In this document: positions 39,386-50,690 of the stretch, one piece after another
Numbering within the stretch: position 1 is the stretch's first letter
How the letters are laid out: each line of letters starts with the position of its first letter
Assembly: GCF_020184175.1 (NCBI RefSeq)
Contig: NC_065533.1
Span: forward strand, 55,032,351-55,096,350
Reading direction: 5' to 3'
From: Aphis gossypii
Lineage: Eukaryota; Arthropoda; Insecta; Hemiptera; Aphididae
DNA: 64,000 nt
Notes under the pieces: model-generated
What the model was told of the DNA's origin: nothing
The model's database searches: none
What the model saw: the letters and a program-made list of their open reading frames with translations, nothing else
Program-made: the position numbers and the translations under genes

Positions 39386-39639
39386 CAGTGGCGTAGCCAA
39401 GAATCACCCGAAGGGGGGGGGGGGGGGGGGTTAATGGCCTTTTTTTTTTTTGCTAGCATCTAAAATGTATTGCCCAGGAGCGGTAAAATTTACTGAGTGT
39501 ACGCTAATTGAATAATACATTTCATACATAAGTATAATAGTTAACAAAACTATACATTTATATACATTATAAAATAATTTTTTTTTAAGCCAAGGGGGGG
39601 GGGTTTGAACACCTAAAATCCCCCCTGGCTACGCCACTG
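39386..39639. mobile_element. MITE with CAGTGGCGTAGCCA ends and paired poly-G tracts
   Basis: The left end CAGTGGCGTAGCCAAG and the right end (complement CAGTGGCGTAGCCAGG) are near-perfect inverted repeats. The flanks tacctaat and tgcttaat match at 6 of 8 positions, suggesting an 8-bp duplication and hAT affinity. Just inside the ends are runs of 18 G (39413-39430) and 10 G (39594-39603), both on the plus strand. Related copies are at about 20530 and 40585. Confidence 0.75.
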
Positions 39640-40090
39640 TGCTTAATTATACTATATAGTTATACAATTCGCGTTTGAACGATAATTTCGTCATGACGAT
39701 TTTATCACCCTAAACAAAGGATAGTCACATATTTTATATATATGTCAGTGATGTCACTTACATGTGTGGGGTTTTTGGAATAATCATAAAGTATATATAG
39801 AACCGCTGCTCTAGTCATTTGAACGTATAATATTTTATTTTATGTTAATTGTGAGGTACAAACTTAAGTTCATAAATTTATAGTTACATAATTATGTCTA
39901 TTAAAGTCAAGTATCTATAGTAATAAACAAAAAATTACTGATGAGATTGTTGAATTTTTCATTGAAAAAGAGTTTTCAAATAGATTAAAAAGAATTGCAA
40001 TATTTTCGATGAAATTATTATTATTATTTTTGAAAACAATAATTATTACAAGTTACAACATAATGTAAATAATTTATTACGAGTTACTGC

Positions 40091-40290
40091 GCGTACGAGT
40101 TCTTTTTCTTGAACGTACATTATTTTATTTTTTTTACGTAGTACCTAACCTAACCCTACCAGTATGCCGCTACAATAGTGCCTCTGATGTTACCAGGGTC
40201 CTATATTGGATAACGGTTCGTAACCACTTTAATGTACTTATGTACGGTATTATATTGTAGCTAATAACAAAATATTAGATAGTATGAAAT
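40091..40290. repeat. Dispersed repeat, copy A (pairs with 45196-45385)
   Basis: The 200 bases from cgtacgagttctttttcttg through gttaccagggtcctatattgg to gtacggtattatattgtagc are almost the same as those at 45196-45385. A shorter relative of the left part lies at about 43550-43615. Contains one TACCAGG module. No coding frame. Confidence 0.75.
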
Positions 40291-40584
40291 ACATTATATT
40301 TTATAATGCTGTTATAGTTATTTATTTGCTATTATAATAATACGATTTGATTGAATTAATTTTGCCAAAAACATTGCATTTATTGTATTTATATTTAATA
40401 TATTATTATTATAATGTATAGTGTGTATTTAAATCGTACATAGGTATAATTGCTAATAGTTTTTTAGTCAAAACTGACTTAAGCAGTACATACCATATAG
40501 TACAGTTATAAAAATTGGTAAAAGCTTAAAAATAATGAAATAATCTAATCATTTTGTAAATGTTATCATGTATTATAGAAAAAT

Positions 40585-40680
40585 CAGTGGCGTAACTAAG
40601 AATGATCAGAGAGCACGGGTGCACCCGAGCCCGTTTGCTTAGGAGACCCGAAGTAATATTAAGTACATTGATTTTTTTTT
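40585..40680. mobile_element. Solitary left end of the CAGTGGCGTAGC MITE family
   Basis: Begins CAGTGGCGTAACTAAG, the terminus of the 39386-39639 element, followed by divergent sequence. No right end was found, so this is probably a truncated copy. Confidence 0.5.
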
Positions 40681-41900
40681 TTTAATAACATTTATAATAA
40701 ACTATTAAACCATTAATTTTTTTATAGATACTTCAATTTTGGCTTGTTTCAAAGTAAATGTGGGAGTTATTATATGGTATGTATGCTATAATATTTTTTA
40801 AGTATTAATGATAAGAAATCAATAATTTGTGAGGCCTGTAAAGTGGTTAGTTTATTCGCTAAAATGTACTTTATGCTCAAAAACTATAAGGTTTTATTAT
40901 TTTTATACGAAAAACATACATTGTATTAATATTATATTATATAGGTCAACAGTTATATTTATATTATATAGCAGTATAGCACCCACTACTAAATTATTTA
41001 TCAAAGGTCGATGATTATATGTTTGACTCTTGTATACGGACTTATTGAAACGTAAAATTTAAAAAAAAAATCCGATTTGTACGCTTGCGATTTTATGAAC
41101 GATCAAATAAAATAATGTATTTTTTCATCGAATTACAACCAACGAGATATCTATAGTATCATAAATTAGAATAATTATAATACAGCAGAGCGTTATTCTC
41201 TTGACCACCTATTTTTGTCATCGAATGCGTTTTTCCGGAATCAGGATTAGGCACAATGTACACTATACAGGTATAGTTGCGCATAAGTCCGCCAGAAAAT
41301 ACTGTGCAGGTGTTGTGGGAATGGCCGATATTGGGTAGTTTATTTTTATTTTAAAAATTAACTAAGTTTACGCTCGTCGTGTCGGCTGCTAATCGCTATA
41401 ATTATTATTTTAATTAATTTTCTACTGCTACCTGCAACTAGTAAGAAGTAGATTGTCGTAATACGTATTTTAAGTATAAATTGAATCGTTTTTAATTTTA
41501 ATTAGTTCAACATGTCGAATCGTGCTCATAATAAAATGAATCTTCAATTATATTACATTAAATTTGACAAATTGTTATGACTAGATTACTAGAGGTATTA
41601 TAATATTTAAATTTCAAGATCGACTTCCATAGGAAATTTTTTTTTTACTAATGAATAACTATAATTATTAAGAAACATATAGGGCGCGTGGCCCTAAAAA
41701 TAAATTCTGAATACAATAATTAATAATTTTGAGTACAAATATAACTCAAGTATAGATTATACAGTGACTTGTTTAATGTCCATCTACATTCTACAACAGA
41801 CCGCGATTTCCACGTTTTTACTTTCGTTAGTTAATAACACGATCGTATTATAACCATTAGGCTTGCCGCCGAATATTATCGTTTACGGGCGGTCCACTGT
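40681..41900. other. Intergenic DNA
   Basis: Mostly AT-rich without a supported gene. Base composition rises gradually toward the GC-rich block that starts at about 41860. Confidence 0.4.
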
Positions 41901-42008
41901 CCCTGTCAGGCCGATACGTCTTGTCGGCGAATAGCCGAACGACATCTGGACGTGCGGCGACGGCAACGGTGACACCGATCTACGTAACGTCGTACAGATG
42001 GCGCCACC

Positions 42009-42458
42009 GACGACGCTCGAGCGCCCACCCAGATCGACGATCGCCGTCCGGTTACGTCCGACACGACGGTGCGACGTGTTTGCCGGCGCCTGTTACCAGG
42101 GTCCCATGCGCGGTTGTCGCGCTACCAACGCGACGGACGCGAAGACGGGGGAACGGCGCCGGACAGAGGAAGTGTGTCATTCGGAACCACCGTAGACCTT
42201 AACTCGAAGTAGTAAGGTCATTGTTTTTTGCGGTTGGAATCCGACGACGATCGAGCGGCCACTCAGATTGACGATCGCCGTCCGGTTACGTTCGGCACGA
42301 CGTGTTTGCCGGCGCCTGTTACCAGGATCCCATGCGCGGTTGTCGCGCTACCAACGCGACGGACGCGAAGACGGGGGAACGGCGCCGGACCGAGGAAGTA
42401 TGTCATTCGGAACCGTAGACCGAGACCGAAGTAGGTGTTTTTTTTTGCGGTTGGAATC
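42009..42458. repeat. GC-rich tandem duplication, two units
   Basis: Unit 1 (42009-42242, 234 bp) and unit 2 (42243-42458, 216 bp) align from gacgacg[ca]tcgagcg through gacgatcgccgtccggttacg, tttgccggcgcctgttaccagg and gcgaagacgggggaacggcg to ttgcggttggaatc. The start of a third unit (gacgacgcc) follows at 42459 and then diverges. Open frames cross both units on the plus strand (41921-42202, 42228-42434) and share peptides such as RGCRATNATDAKTGE in one phase, but the phase is not kept between units, which argues against a conserved protein. In an AT-rich genome this is a compositional outlier. Confidence 0.75.
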
Positions 42459-42721
42459 GACGACGCCGTGCATTACTTTCATTACTTTTTTTGGAAGAGT
42501 ATAAGGTCCGTCACAGTGGGAACGGACTCGCGAGTAAGGAACTTTGGGGACAACGCGGTGGCCGCAAACAAGCCCAGTCTCGGCGTGAGTACCAGGGCCC
42601 TATCAATAAACGACTCGCTCGCTCGACTCTGTCGCCGCCGTCGTGGCCGGCACGATACCAGTATGCCGAATTAGTGCCTCCGACGTACCAGGACCCCATA
42701 TTGGATGACGTGAATAAATAG
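42459..42721 (+). other. GC-rich open frame of uncertain status
   Basis: A plus-strand frame at about 42491-42721 (first codon TTG, no ATG upstream) reads EYQGPINKRLARSTLSPPSW and ends VPPTYQDPILDDVNK before TAG. The two YQ[GD]PI peptides come from two copies of the TACCAGG module in the same phase. An AG at the left (ttggaag at 42492-42498) could act as an acceptor, so this might be a terminal exon. However, the related DNA at 45070-45110 has an extra base that breaks this phase. No family is recognised. Confidence 0.25.
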
Positions 42722-42747
42722 ACGGAAAATCGATCCGATTCAAGCGC

Positions 42748-42778
<31 letters not shown>

Positions 42779-42780
42779 GT
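42748..42780. repeat. (TCG)n microsatellite
   Basis: Imperfect then perfect tcg triplets, directly following the GC-rich block. Confidence 0.8.
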
Positions 42781-42999
42781 TTTTAAATTTATTTTATTCG
42801 TGCGATATTATTGAACGATACGGCTCGATACGAGTCGAGACGGCTGAAAGGCGGTCATGTATTCTTTCGTCCGAGTCCGTATCGCACGTGTCGTTTAAAC
42901 GGACGGTATTCGGTTTTCGATCAAAAATCGAAAATGTTAAAACTTTTGGATTATGAAAAACCGATTTGCATCGCGGTCAGAACATAACATTATTTCTAG

Positions 43000-43865
43000 T
43001 TTTGAAATTTTTTTTGAAATTTAATCATTTATTGAATATATCTACTTTTAACGTATATAGAACCTATTATCGGAAATAAATAATTATTTGCTATACAGTG
43101 TAACTTATGAAATTCAACATGTTTTCATATTTTAAATCGCCAAAAACTAAAAATACCTTTTCGAAATTTTTAATTTTTTTTTTTTTTTTAAGCATATTTA
43201 GCGTATTTTATGTTGTATATTATGAATAGTATTTTTTTCTTAACGCTTTTGTCTAAAATAACATATTATGTACATTATTAGTTGTCAGATGTCTTCAAAA
43301 ACTATATAATGATAATATTTAGGTATCAGCTACTCGTACGAAAACAAGCCGTGTCCGAATGGAACGAAAGAACTGTTCACACGCCTTAAAAATAACGCGT
43401 AACGTGTTTACAGGTGATTTGATGAGAATAATTCGTCAGCCTTCCTTTCTTTTTTGTTTTAAATCTCAAGTCGAATTGTAAACAAATTGACGAACCATTA
43501 AGAAAACAATGTAGCCGAATAATATTTTGAAAGAACGCATATTATAGGGCGTGCGAGTTCTTTTTCTTGCACGTAAATTATTTATTTATTTGATTTTTTT
43601 CTTTGCGTAGTGGAGAGATTCTTGAACTCGTTCGAAATGCAGACGAAAATTAGTATAGTATACGACGATAGTTGTATGGTTAGTCGTATACGTTTCTCTT
43701 ATCTGTTGATGTCTATTCTTGAACACCACTCGACAATTTAGTTGTTGTATACTACAGTCTACAATAAAGTCGTAGGAAAATTATGTATTCATATTATAAC
43801 CACGTATAATTGCATATGGTTTTTGGGTTATCATTATGATAAGAAATGTGATTGGTAATAACTAG
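43000..43865. other. Intergenic DNA with repeat fragments
   Basis: Mainly AT-rich. About 43550-43615 is a partial copy of the left part of the 40091/45196 repeat (gagttctttttcttgcacg). No gene frame is supported. Confidence 0.45.
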
Positions 43866-44508
43866 AGCCCGGATTTGTACGTTTTTGCATATTTTTTCCT
43901 TTTCACTTTTTTATATTTTTCTAAATAATTTTCATGAATCTTACTAACTACTAAGTAATTGGAATTCACTGCTAAATTTTTATTTTGCATATTTTTGCAT
44001 ATTTGACCATAAATGCATATTTGTCGCATATTTCAATGAATGTGCTGTCGCGAAAAGATTTTGGTTGGTTGGACACGGAATTAACAACACAGTTTTAGCT
44101 ATCTTAATTTAAAGTACGCATTATATGTAAAATATTATGTATACATTAGAACTAGTTGAGGTAATTCCATCGTCTTAAAAAAAATAGTTCATCTGCTATT
44201 CTGCTGTAATCTAATCGTTGTATTGTCGTTATTGATGTAATATATTTAATTTTATAATATAGTTATTTAGTTATAATAACTATCATCAAGACCCAATGAT
44301 TTTAAGCCATTTTAAATTTGCCCCAATTACTTCAATTGATTGTGAACGATCATTTTCGATATACCAGTATTTATTAACAGATAGATGGCATAGTTTAGCC
44401 GAAGAAAAACTTGAATATCATATTTTAATAATTAAAGAAATAATAAACAATAAACAATTAATAACACATTTTGAGTTGTATATTTTATTTTATTTTTAAA
44501 CAGTTATA
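43866..44508 (+). mobile_element. hAT transposon remnant with transposase C-terminus
   Basis: A plus-strand frame at 44296-44499 (68 codons, TAA stop) contains APITSIDCERSFSIYQYLLT followed by DRWHSLAEEKLEYHILI. This is the C-terminal dimerisation region of hAT-superfamily transposases, with the conserved S-x-x-C/V-E-R-x-F-S core and the following helix. The RNase H-like catalytic part is missing. Upstream, 43866-44040 repeats gcatattt/tgcatattt and begins gagcccggatttgtacg, which resembles the ends of other hAT copies here (33419, 30113). I could not find the right terminus, so the limits are uncertain. Confidence 0.65.
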
Positions 44509-45050
44509 TTTATGTATTTATTTAGACGTATCCTTATTTATTCATGTATATTTTATTATATTTTATTATTTTATATTTTTTATGCCGAGTTGAAAAGTTT
44601 AAAAGCATTCGAAACAAATGTTTCTCTTCTTAATCTTGAATGTGGTTGAAAATTAATTTGATTTCGTACATTTTCAATAACAAATTTGCCAAGTCATCAA
44701 AATTAGCCATTTTATTATTATTATTTTTTTGAAATTGTATTTTATACTACCTTGGTGTTGGAAAAAAATTATAAAAACAAAACAAAGACACTTGGAAGAT
44801 TATCAGTAGCAATAAAGACGAAATGTAATTTAAAAAAGTCGATCATACAGATTTCCCTATTATCGCATACGACAACTGAATGGCGAGTGGTTAGATCCAA
44901 CTTTAAGAAGGCGCATGACTTTTCATACGCTCATCAGTCGTACGATATTTAAGAATAGGAAATATTGAATCTCATTCGACAACGTCTAATTGTCGTGTAC
45001 GACAAATAAATAGCACCGTTCAAGAATCGACCACCAGTATAGTATAGTAT
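44509..45050. other. Intergenic DNA
   Basis: No feature established. The frame 44752-44952 has no recognisable motif. Short ATAG repeats (tatagtatag) occur at about 45038-45060. Confidence 0.4.
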
Positions 45051-45054
45051 TAGT

Positions 45055-45195
45055 ATAGTACAGTACTTCTATAGTGCCTCCGATGTTACCAGGATCCCAT
45101 ATTGGATGACGGTTCGTGACGACGGCAGCATCAGCAGATTAGCGGGTCGCCGCTCTCCGACACAGTTCAACGTCTCAGATAACCGTACGACATCT
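45055..45195. repeat. TACCAGG-module repeat fragment
   Basis: Contains tagtgcctccgatgttaccaggatcccatattggatgacggttcgt, written here as consecutive short words of one block; nearly the same block occurs at 40180, 42673 and 45275. The following gacggcagcatcagcag is GC-rich and unique within the window. No coding frame. Confidence 0.6.
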
Positions 45196-45385
45196 GTACG
45201 AATTCTTTTTCTTGAACGTAACTTATTTTATTTTTTTTTTTACGTAGTAACCTAACCCTACCAGTATACAATAGTGCCTCTGATGTTACCAGGGTCCTAT
45301 ATTGAATGACGGTTCGTAACCGCTTTAACATACTTATGTACGGTATTATATTGTAGCTAATAACAAAATATAAGATTGTAATTTT
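45196..45385. repeat. Dispersed repeat, copy B (pairs with 40091-40290)
   Basis: Same orientation and order as copy A, with small indels; for instance the gccgctaca of copy A is shortened to taca here. Contains one TACCAGG module. Confidence 0.75.
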
Positions 45386-45596
45386 GTTTTAACACATTAA
45401 CATACATTCTAATATTCTTGCAAATTAAAAACGGTGTAATATATTTATATGTATTATAATAGAATCAATAGAATCTAATTTTAAGTGCTTACTCGATGAC
45501 TTAAATAACTTATTAACTTGAGTTGGTGGGAATTTAAAACTATAACTAAACCTAACCAATAACCTTCAATTGAATATAGATCGGCACCCGTTTCAA

Positions 45597-46666
45597 CAAA
45601 CGGACCTGCATCGGTCGCGTGATCAAAATTTGAAAATAAAAAATAAGATATACATAAAAAAAAGCCATTACAGATATCGACTATCAGGATTTGAGAGCGT
45701 TCGCACGAAAACTAAAAATGCTAAAAATGAAAATCACTAAAAATGTGCTCAATATTTCGTCGACGACGAAACGGGGACTGGCGGTACCAGGATCGCATGA
45801 ACAAGTCGCTACTTGTTCTTCAGTAACCGGCGGCGCACAGTGTCGGTGCAAACGGCGGCGACGGCGAGCGGCAGCAGTTGTCTGTTCAATACGAGCACCA
45901 CCATGATCACCACATATATTCTTGTTACACGTATTCCAATTTTCATGACAACATTTATGGAACGTGTAATAAACGTAATAAATTAACGTATTTTAAATTT
46001 AAATGTTGCCGGTGTTACTCTACAACCGAATTCTCCAAACCGTTTCGAGACTGACTTTTCAGTACAACATAACAGTTTTTGATTTCGGTATAAATTTTTT
46101 TAAAACTTATTCAATCATAAACATAATATACTATACTATACTATACTATATCAGCTATGATTTCAACAATAAAGGGAAACATAAGAATTTAACAATTGTA
46201 AAAAACCCAACGTAAGAACACATTAATTATCGGCTATAAGTTTAATAACAGGTCAAATTCACTCCACTATTAACTCATAAAGGTTATAAAGTTATAACAC
46301 AAAGTTGATTTTACTTAACGCAAATTTTCCATGTTGCATATTATGAGTTGGAGAGATAAAACAAATGTTAAGCTGACTATGTTGATTTAGATGCCATAAT
46401 AATATTATATGATAATTGATAAATAAAATAAAAAATAAATATGCATACCTATTATAATAGGTAATAGCCAATAGGTATACATATATGTATTAAAAAAGGT
46501 ACTAAAATTAATATTTACATATTATAGCGCCGACGGGAAGTTTGTGGGGGCCCTAAACATTTTTTTTTCGTAATTCATAACAAATGTTCTTAGAACGTTC
46601 TAGTACTTACTCGTGTGACATTTTTTTCTATTTTATATAACTTACCTAAAAATGTTTTTTTTTTAA
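45597..46666. repeat. 1-kb paralogous repeat, copy B
   Basis: Counterpart of 36426-37443. It keeps the order of GC-rich head (with TACCAGGATCGCAT at 45785) and AT-rich tail (tatatcagctatgatttcaac, gcgccgacgggaagttt), with many substitutions and indels. The frames 45691-45906 and 46003-46215 are not collinear with those of copy A. Confidence 0.7.
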
Positions 46667-46756
46667 GTACACAATTAAACAAAGTATTAAATCCACATTC
46701 TTACTAAACCTACTATATTTATTTTTTAAAACATTAAACTACAAAAATAAAAATAA

Positions 46757-48790
46757 AAAAGCGGGCAAGTGAGTACCGCTCTGCTGTACATTAGATGCCA
46801 TATGGATCATTATTATATATTATAGGAGTGTTAAATTTGAATCCAATGATAGTTATCATTGTATACGAAAAACGATTCTGAACGAAGATGATTTGTCAGC
46901 CTAGGATATAATTTCTAGTGGTTGGTGAAAAAGGTGGTTTATGTTTTAATGGCCTCAATACAACAAAATTTAAGTTCTTTTATAATAATTGTAAGCTAAA
47001 CTTATGAAAAACCTTGTATTAAATTTTCAACTCTTAGCTACTTATACAAAAATTTTTATGAAATACACCTACAAAATAATTTGCAAGTATTCATAGTTTT
47101 GACGAATTTTTGTCAATATTTGAACTTCAAATGCTAATAAAAAAAAATTGTGTCTATGTATTCTTATAATTTTTTAATCACTATAATAATAACTTATGAG
47201 GAACTTTGCATTAAATTTTCAAGTATTTTGATAAGGCCAAAAAGATTTTATCGACACTTCAAAAATATTTTTTCAGAACAATTGAAAATTTCAGTTGTCT
47301 ATAAATAGCTCAAAAAAACTCAAAATATTTTGAAAATTAAATCATGTAAAGAAAATTCCAATCTAAATAACTGGTACAATTTTCAAGTATCTACGACTTA
47401 TACTTTTTGAATAATAACAAATATTTAAAATCGTTTGAGGATAAATCGTTATCGTTACGCTATTTCGTTAAAATTTAAAATTCAAACGCACTTAAAATCT
47501 TTCCTATAATGATGCTTCGAGTTTTCTCTATAGATACTTGAAGGTAAACTTATGGAAAACTTAGTGTTGTATTTTTAATCCTTAGTTATAAACACATACA
47601 ATTTTATGATTTTTCAACTTCAAATAATTTGCAAATATTCATGCTTTTGACGAATTTTTGTAGATATTTGAACTTCAAATACTAATAAAAAAAAATTGTA
47701 CCTATGTATTCTTATAATTTTTTAATCACTATTAGAACAACATATGAGGAACTTTGTATAAAATTTTCAAGTATTTTGATAGTGCCAAAAAAATTTTATC
47801 GACCCTTCAAAAAAAATTTTTCAGAAAAATTGAAAATTCAGTTGTCTATAAATAGCTCAAAAAAACTCAAAATATTTTGAAAATTAAATCAAGTAAATAA
47901 AATGCCAATCTAAATAACTGGTAACATTTTCATGTATCTACGACTTATACTTTTGAATAATAACAAATATTTAAAATCGTTTGAGGATAAATCGTTATCG
48001 TTACGCTATTTCGTTAAAATTTAAAATTCAAACGCACTTAAAATCTTTCCTATAATGATGCTTCGAGTTTTCTCTATAGATACTTGAAGGTAAACTTATG
48101 GAAAACTTAGTGTTGTATTTTTAATCCTTAGTTATAAACACATACAATTTTATGATTTTTCAACTTCAAAATTACTTGCAAATTTTCGCGTTTTCGACAG
48201 ATTTCGTAAAAATTTGAACTATAAACGCTTATAAAAAAAAATTGTGACTAACGATTTTTATTTTTTTTAGCTCCAATAAAAACAACTCATAAGGAACCTT
48301 GTATTAAATTTTCAAAACTTTTTGGTCATCCAACAATTTTTTATCGACACTTTAAAAAAATTTCTCAAAAAAATCGAAAAGTTCAGTGGTCTATAAATAA
48401 CTCAAAAAAAGTCAAAATATTTTGAAAATTTAACTATATACAGATACCACTGACATTAACATTTGGTGAAAATTTCAAGTATTTTCAGCGATTAGTTCTT
48501 GAATTACAACCATAAAAAAAAATCGATTTGGTCGAAAACTGGATTTGCGTAAAAAATCCCGTTTTTTCGTTATTTTTTTTTTGTTTTTCTCGATTTTTTT
48601 GAAAACTGTTGGAAAATGTTAACTTTTTACCTCTATAATGCACCAAGGATATTCACTTTTACATCGGAAACCACCCCCATTGTTTGAAATTGGAGCATTA
48701 TTTCGACTAGTTATGCTGTACACAGACACAAAAAAAAACACACACCATTGTAAAATCAATACATTCATCACTTCGTTCAGAATCTAAAAT
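46757..48790 (+). repeat. 2-kb AT-rich interspersed repeat with internal tandem duplication
   Basis: Begins gcgggcaagtgagtaccgc and ends in the region gtacacagacac...caatacattcatcac. Parts recur in inverted orientation at about 57880-58885 (cctaggctgacaaatcatc and gaatcgtttttcatatac), with fragments at about 1258-1300 and 35755-35860. Within it a unit of about 546 bases is tandemly duplicated: tcgtttgaggataaatcg occurs at 47431 and 47977, with collinear flanks. No open frame or clear terminal inverted repeat is visible. I believe this family is common in aphid genomes, but that is from memory and its class is unknown to me. Confidence 0.7.
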
Positions 48791-49100
48791 AAATACTACA
48801 ATTAAACTACTACGCTATCCTCTGTGCTATAGTTCACACCTGAGAGGTTTTGTTTATCCGCTTTTTCAGCTGAAGGAGAGGTTATTGTTCTCTTGTTCTC
48901 TTCTGTTGGCTGGCAGCTAAATTCCTATAGTTCCCCACCATCCTTGCACTGATAATGTTAGCAGATGCAGGAAGCTGGCTGGACCCTCCTAGACTAGTCA
49001 TCGTAGAAGAACCACTGGTATTTTGTTCCCTTAGAACCTTAGTTGTCGCTCTTTGCGTACCTTACACGACTGTGTCTCAGCACTGGTAGCCTTCGGGGAG
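48791..49100. other. Junction of AT-rich repeat and retroelement block
   Basis: Composition becomes balanced here as the Ty3/Gypsy remnant begins. A 3' LTR would be expected in this area, but no second copy of it was recognised near 55.7 kb. Confidence 0.35.
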
Positions 49101-50690
49101 ACGGGTTCCTGACTGGCCGCCTCTATCCCTGTTTTCTCACGATCGCTTGATAACGACCTCTGACGGCTCGCTTGAAAATAGTTACCTACCAAGGGTATCC
49201 GACCCTCCCCCCTGGAGAAGTAACTCTGCTTCCTTTAATTACGTCCATCATAGTAGTTGTTGTTTGGCTTGGCCGCCACCGAAGGCCCTAGCCTCGTTTC
49301 GTCTGTCTGTTTTTCAGTCTGTTTGCTAGATCTTCCGGGGAAACTTTGGGTCGATCGTTCCTCCGGAGGGGAGCTTGTCCGCGAATAGTTATTCGTCCAT
49401 CCCGGAGAGGTGGCTAATATCAGATCGTTCAATAGGGCGTTCTCCTATCCTCAACCTGTGGACGCTGATTCCTCCTGAAGGCGGGAACCTAACCGGTCCT
49501 TACCATTTCTGAGCGAACCCCGGGTGTAACAGTTTTTCTGCACTTGACAGCAGATGCGTTTTATAATAGAATTAATCACCTAAAAACAGGTGAGTTCCAC
49601 TCGAAGGTTCTTGTAGTCTATCAGTTAGAGATTTCTGGTCGGGTCCATCTGGATGATCTTTCTCCTCTACGGGAGCATCATTCGGGTTCACCAGAGAACC
49701 ATAAGTTTCTTTTGACGGATTCCGGTTGGTCCTGGACAACTGCGTACCATTCTTTCTTTTGCTCGGAGATTCTTCGGCCATCTTCAGCTGTCAATCTCCA
49801 GGGGCTCAAACTTCCCGATCAAACATCATATTTGAAGGGTGATTGTCCGGTAATTTGGTTCTCTCTATATCGTATGGAGAACAACTTGTGTGGCTGGTGT
49901 TGAGGCTTGTCAATGGGTAAGGTTTGTAACCATCTCCTCAATTCTTGGTTTTTCCATTCTACGGGTTGGCACGTGGGTGGTATATAAGAGTCTAACCTTC
50001 CGCTCTCCGCCTCTTGAGCGCCTCTCCTATCACCTTGGACACCAACTGCGGGCCATTATCTGACAATAATGCCTTAGGTACTCGAATCGTAGAAACAATT
50101 CCCGTTAGAATCGTTCGAAATCCACGATCGTTTTGGTAGTTGCCTTTCCTAAGGGGTTAGCCTCTACACAGCGACTGTAACAATCAGTTACTACCAAAAT
50201 CATTGTTCTAAAACCCTGCTTTCGTGGGAACGGGCCCATAAGATCAATACTCAATGCTCAATACTTCCCACGGTTGACGTGGTGTTCGGGTGCATCAAGC
50301 CTAATCTAACCTAACAAGGGACATGTTCGCACATAGTTCCACACTGTCTCTCGAATACCAGCCCAAAAGAAACGACTCTTTATTCTCCGGTACGTCTCTT
50401 TCCACCCGAGGTGATTCGCTGCTTCGTGGTCGTGAAATTTTCGTTCCAATATATCCGTGATGGACTAGGGGTGGCGGTGCAGCATCTTGTCCTGGATTAC
50501 TTTGAGCTTCCAGAGAAGACCGAACGTTGCACCGTCTCCTGCGAATTTGGCGACAATATCCCGTTTTTTTGTGACGATATCACGGCGATACAGGAGAGGG
50601 CACTTCGCCCGAAGTTGGCTGTCCATCCCCCTATACTCGTATCATTTATTATGCAAAAACAATACAATTATGCAATAATTATACAATAAT
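49101..50690 (-). mobile_element. Ty3/Gypsy retroelement remnant, integrase part
   Basis: Read on the minus strand, from high to low coordinates: a zinc-finger-like N-terminal part (HLGWKETYRRIKSRFFWAGI, then a YVRTCP cysteine motif at about 50315-50345). Next is the integrase core with DLMGPFPRKQGFRTMILVV (about 50190-50250) and the second acidic motif in LLSDNGPQLVSKVIGEAL (about 50025-50085). A proline- and charge-rich tail follows (49235-49781) with no recognised domain. Several stops and frameshifts interrupt it, so it cannot be active. It continues the element at 54000-55730. The plus-strand frames 49544-49903 and 50411-50689 are shadows. Confidence 0.8.

Noticed and set aside
49544..49903. 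119-codon plus-strand frame
   Set aside because: It is the reverse-strand shadow of the minus-strand Gypsy remnant; the other plus frames at 50411-50689, 51432-51728, 52083-52280, 52528-52737 and 53456-53755 are likewise opposite retroelement coding sequence.
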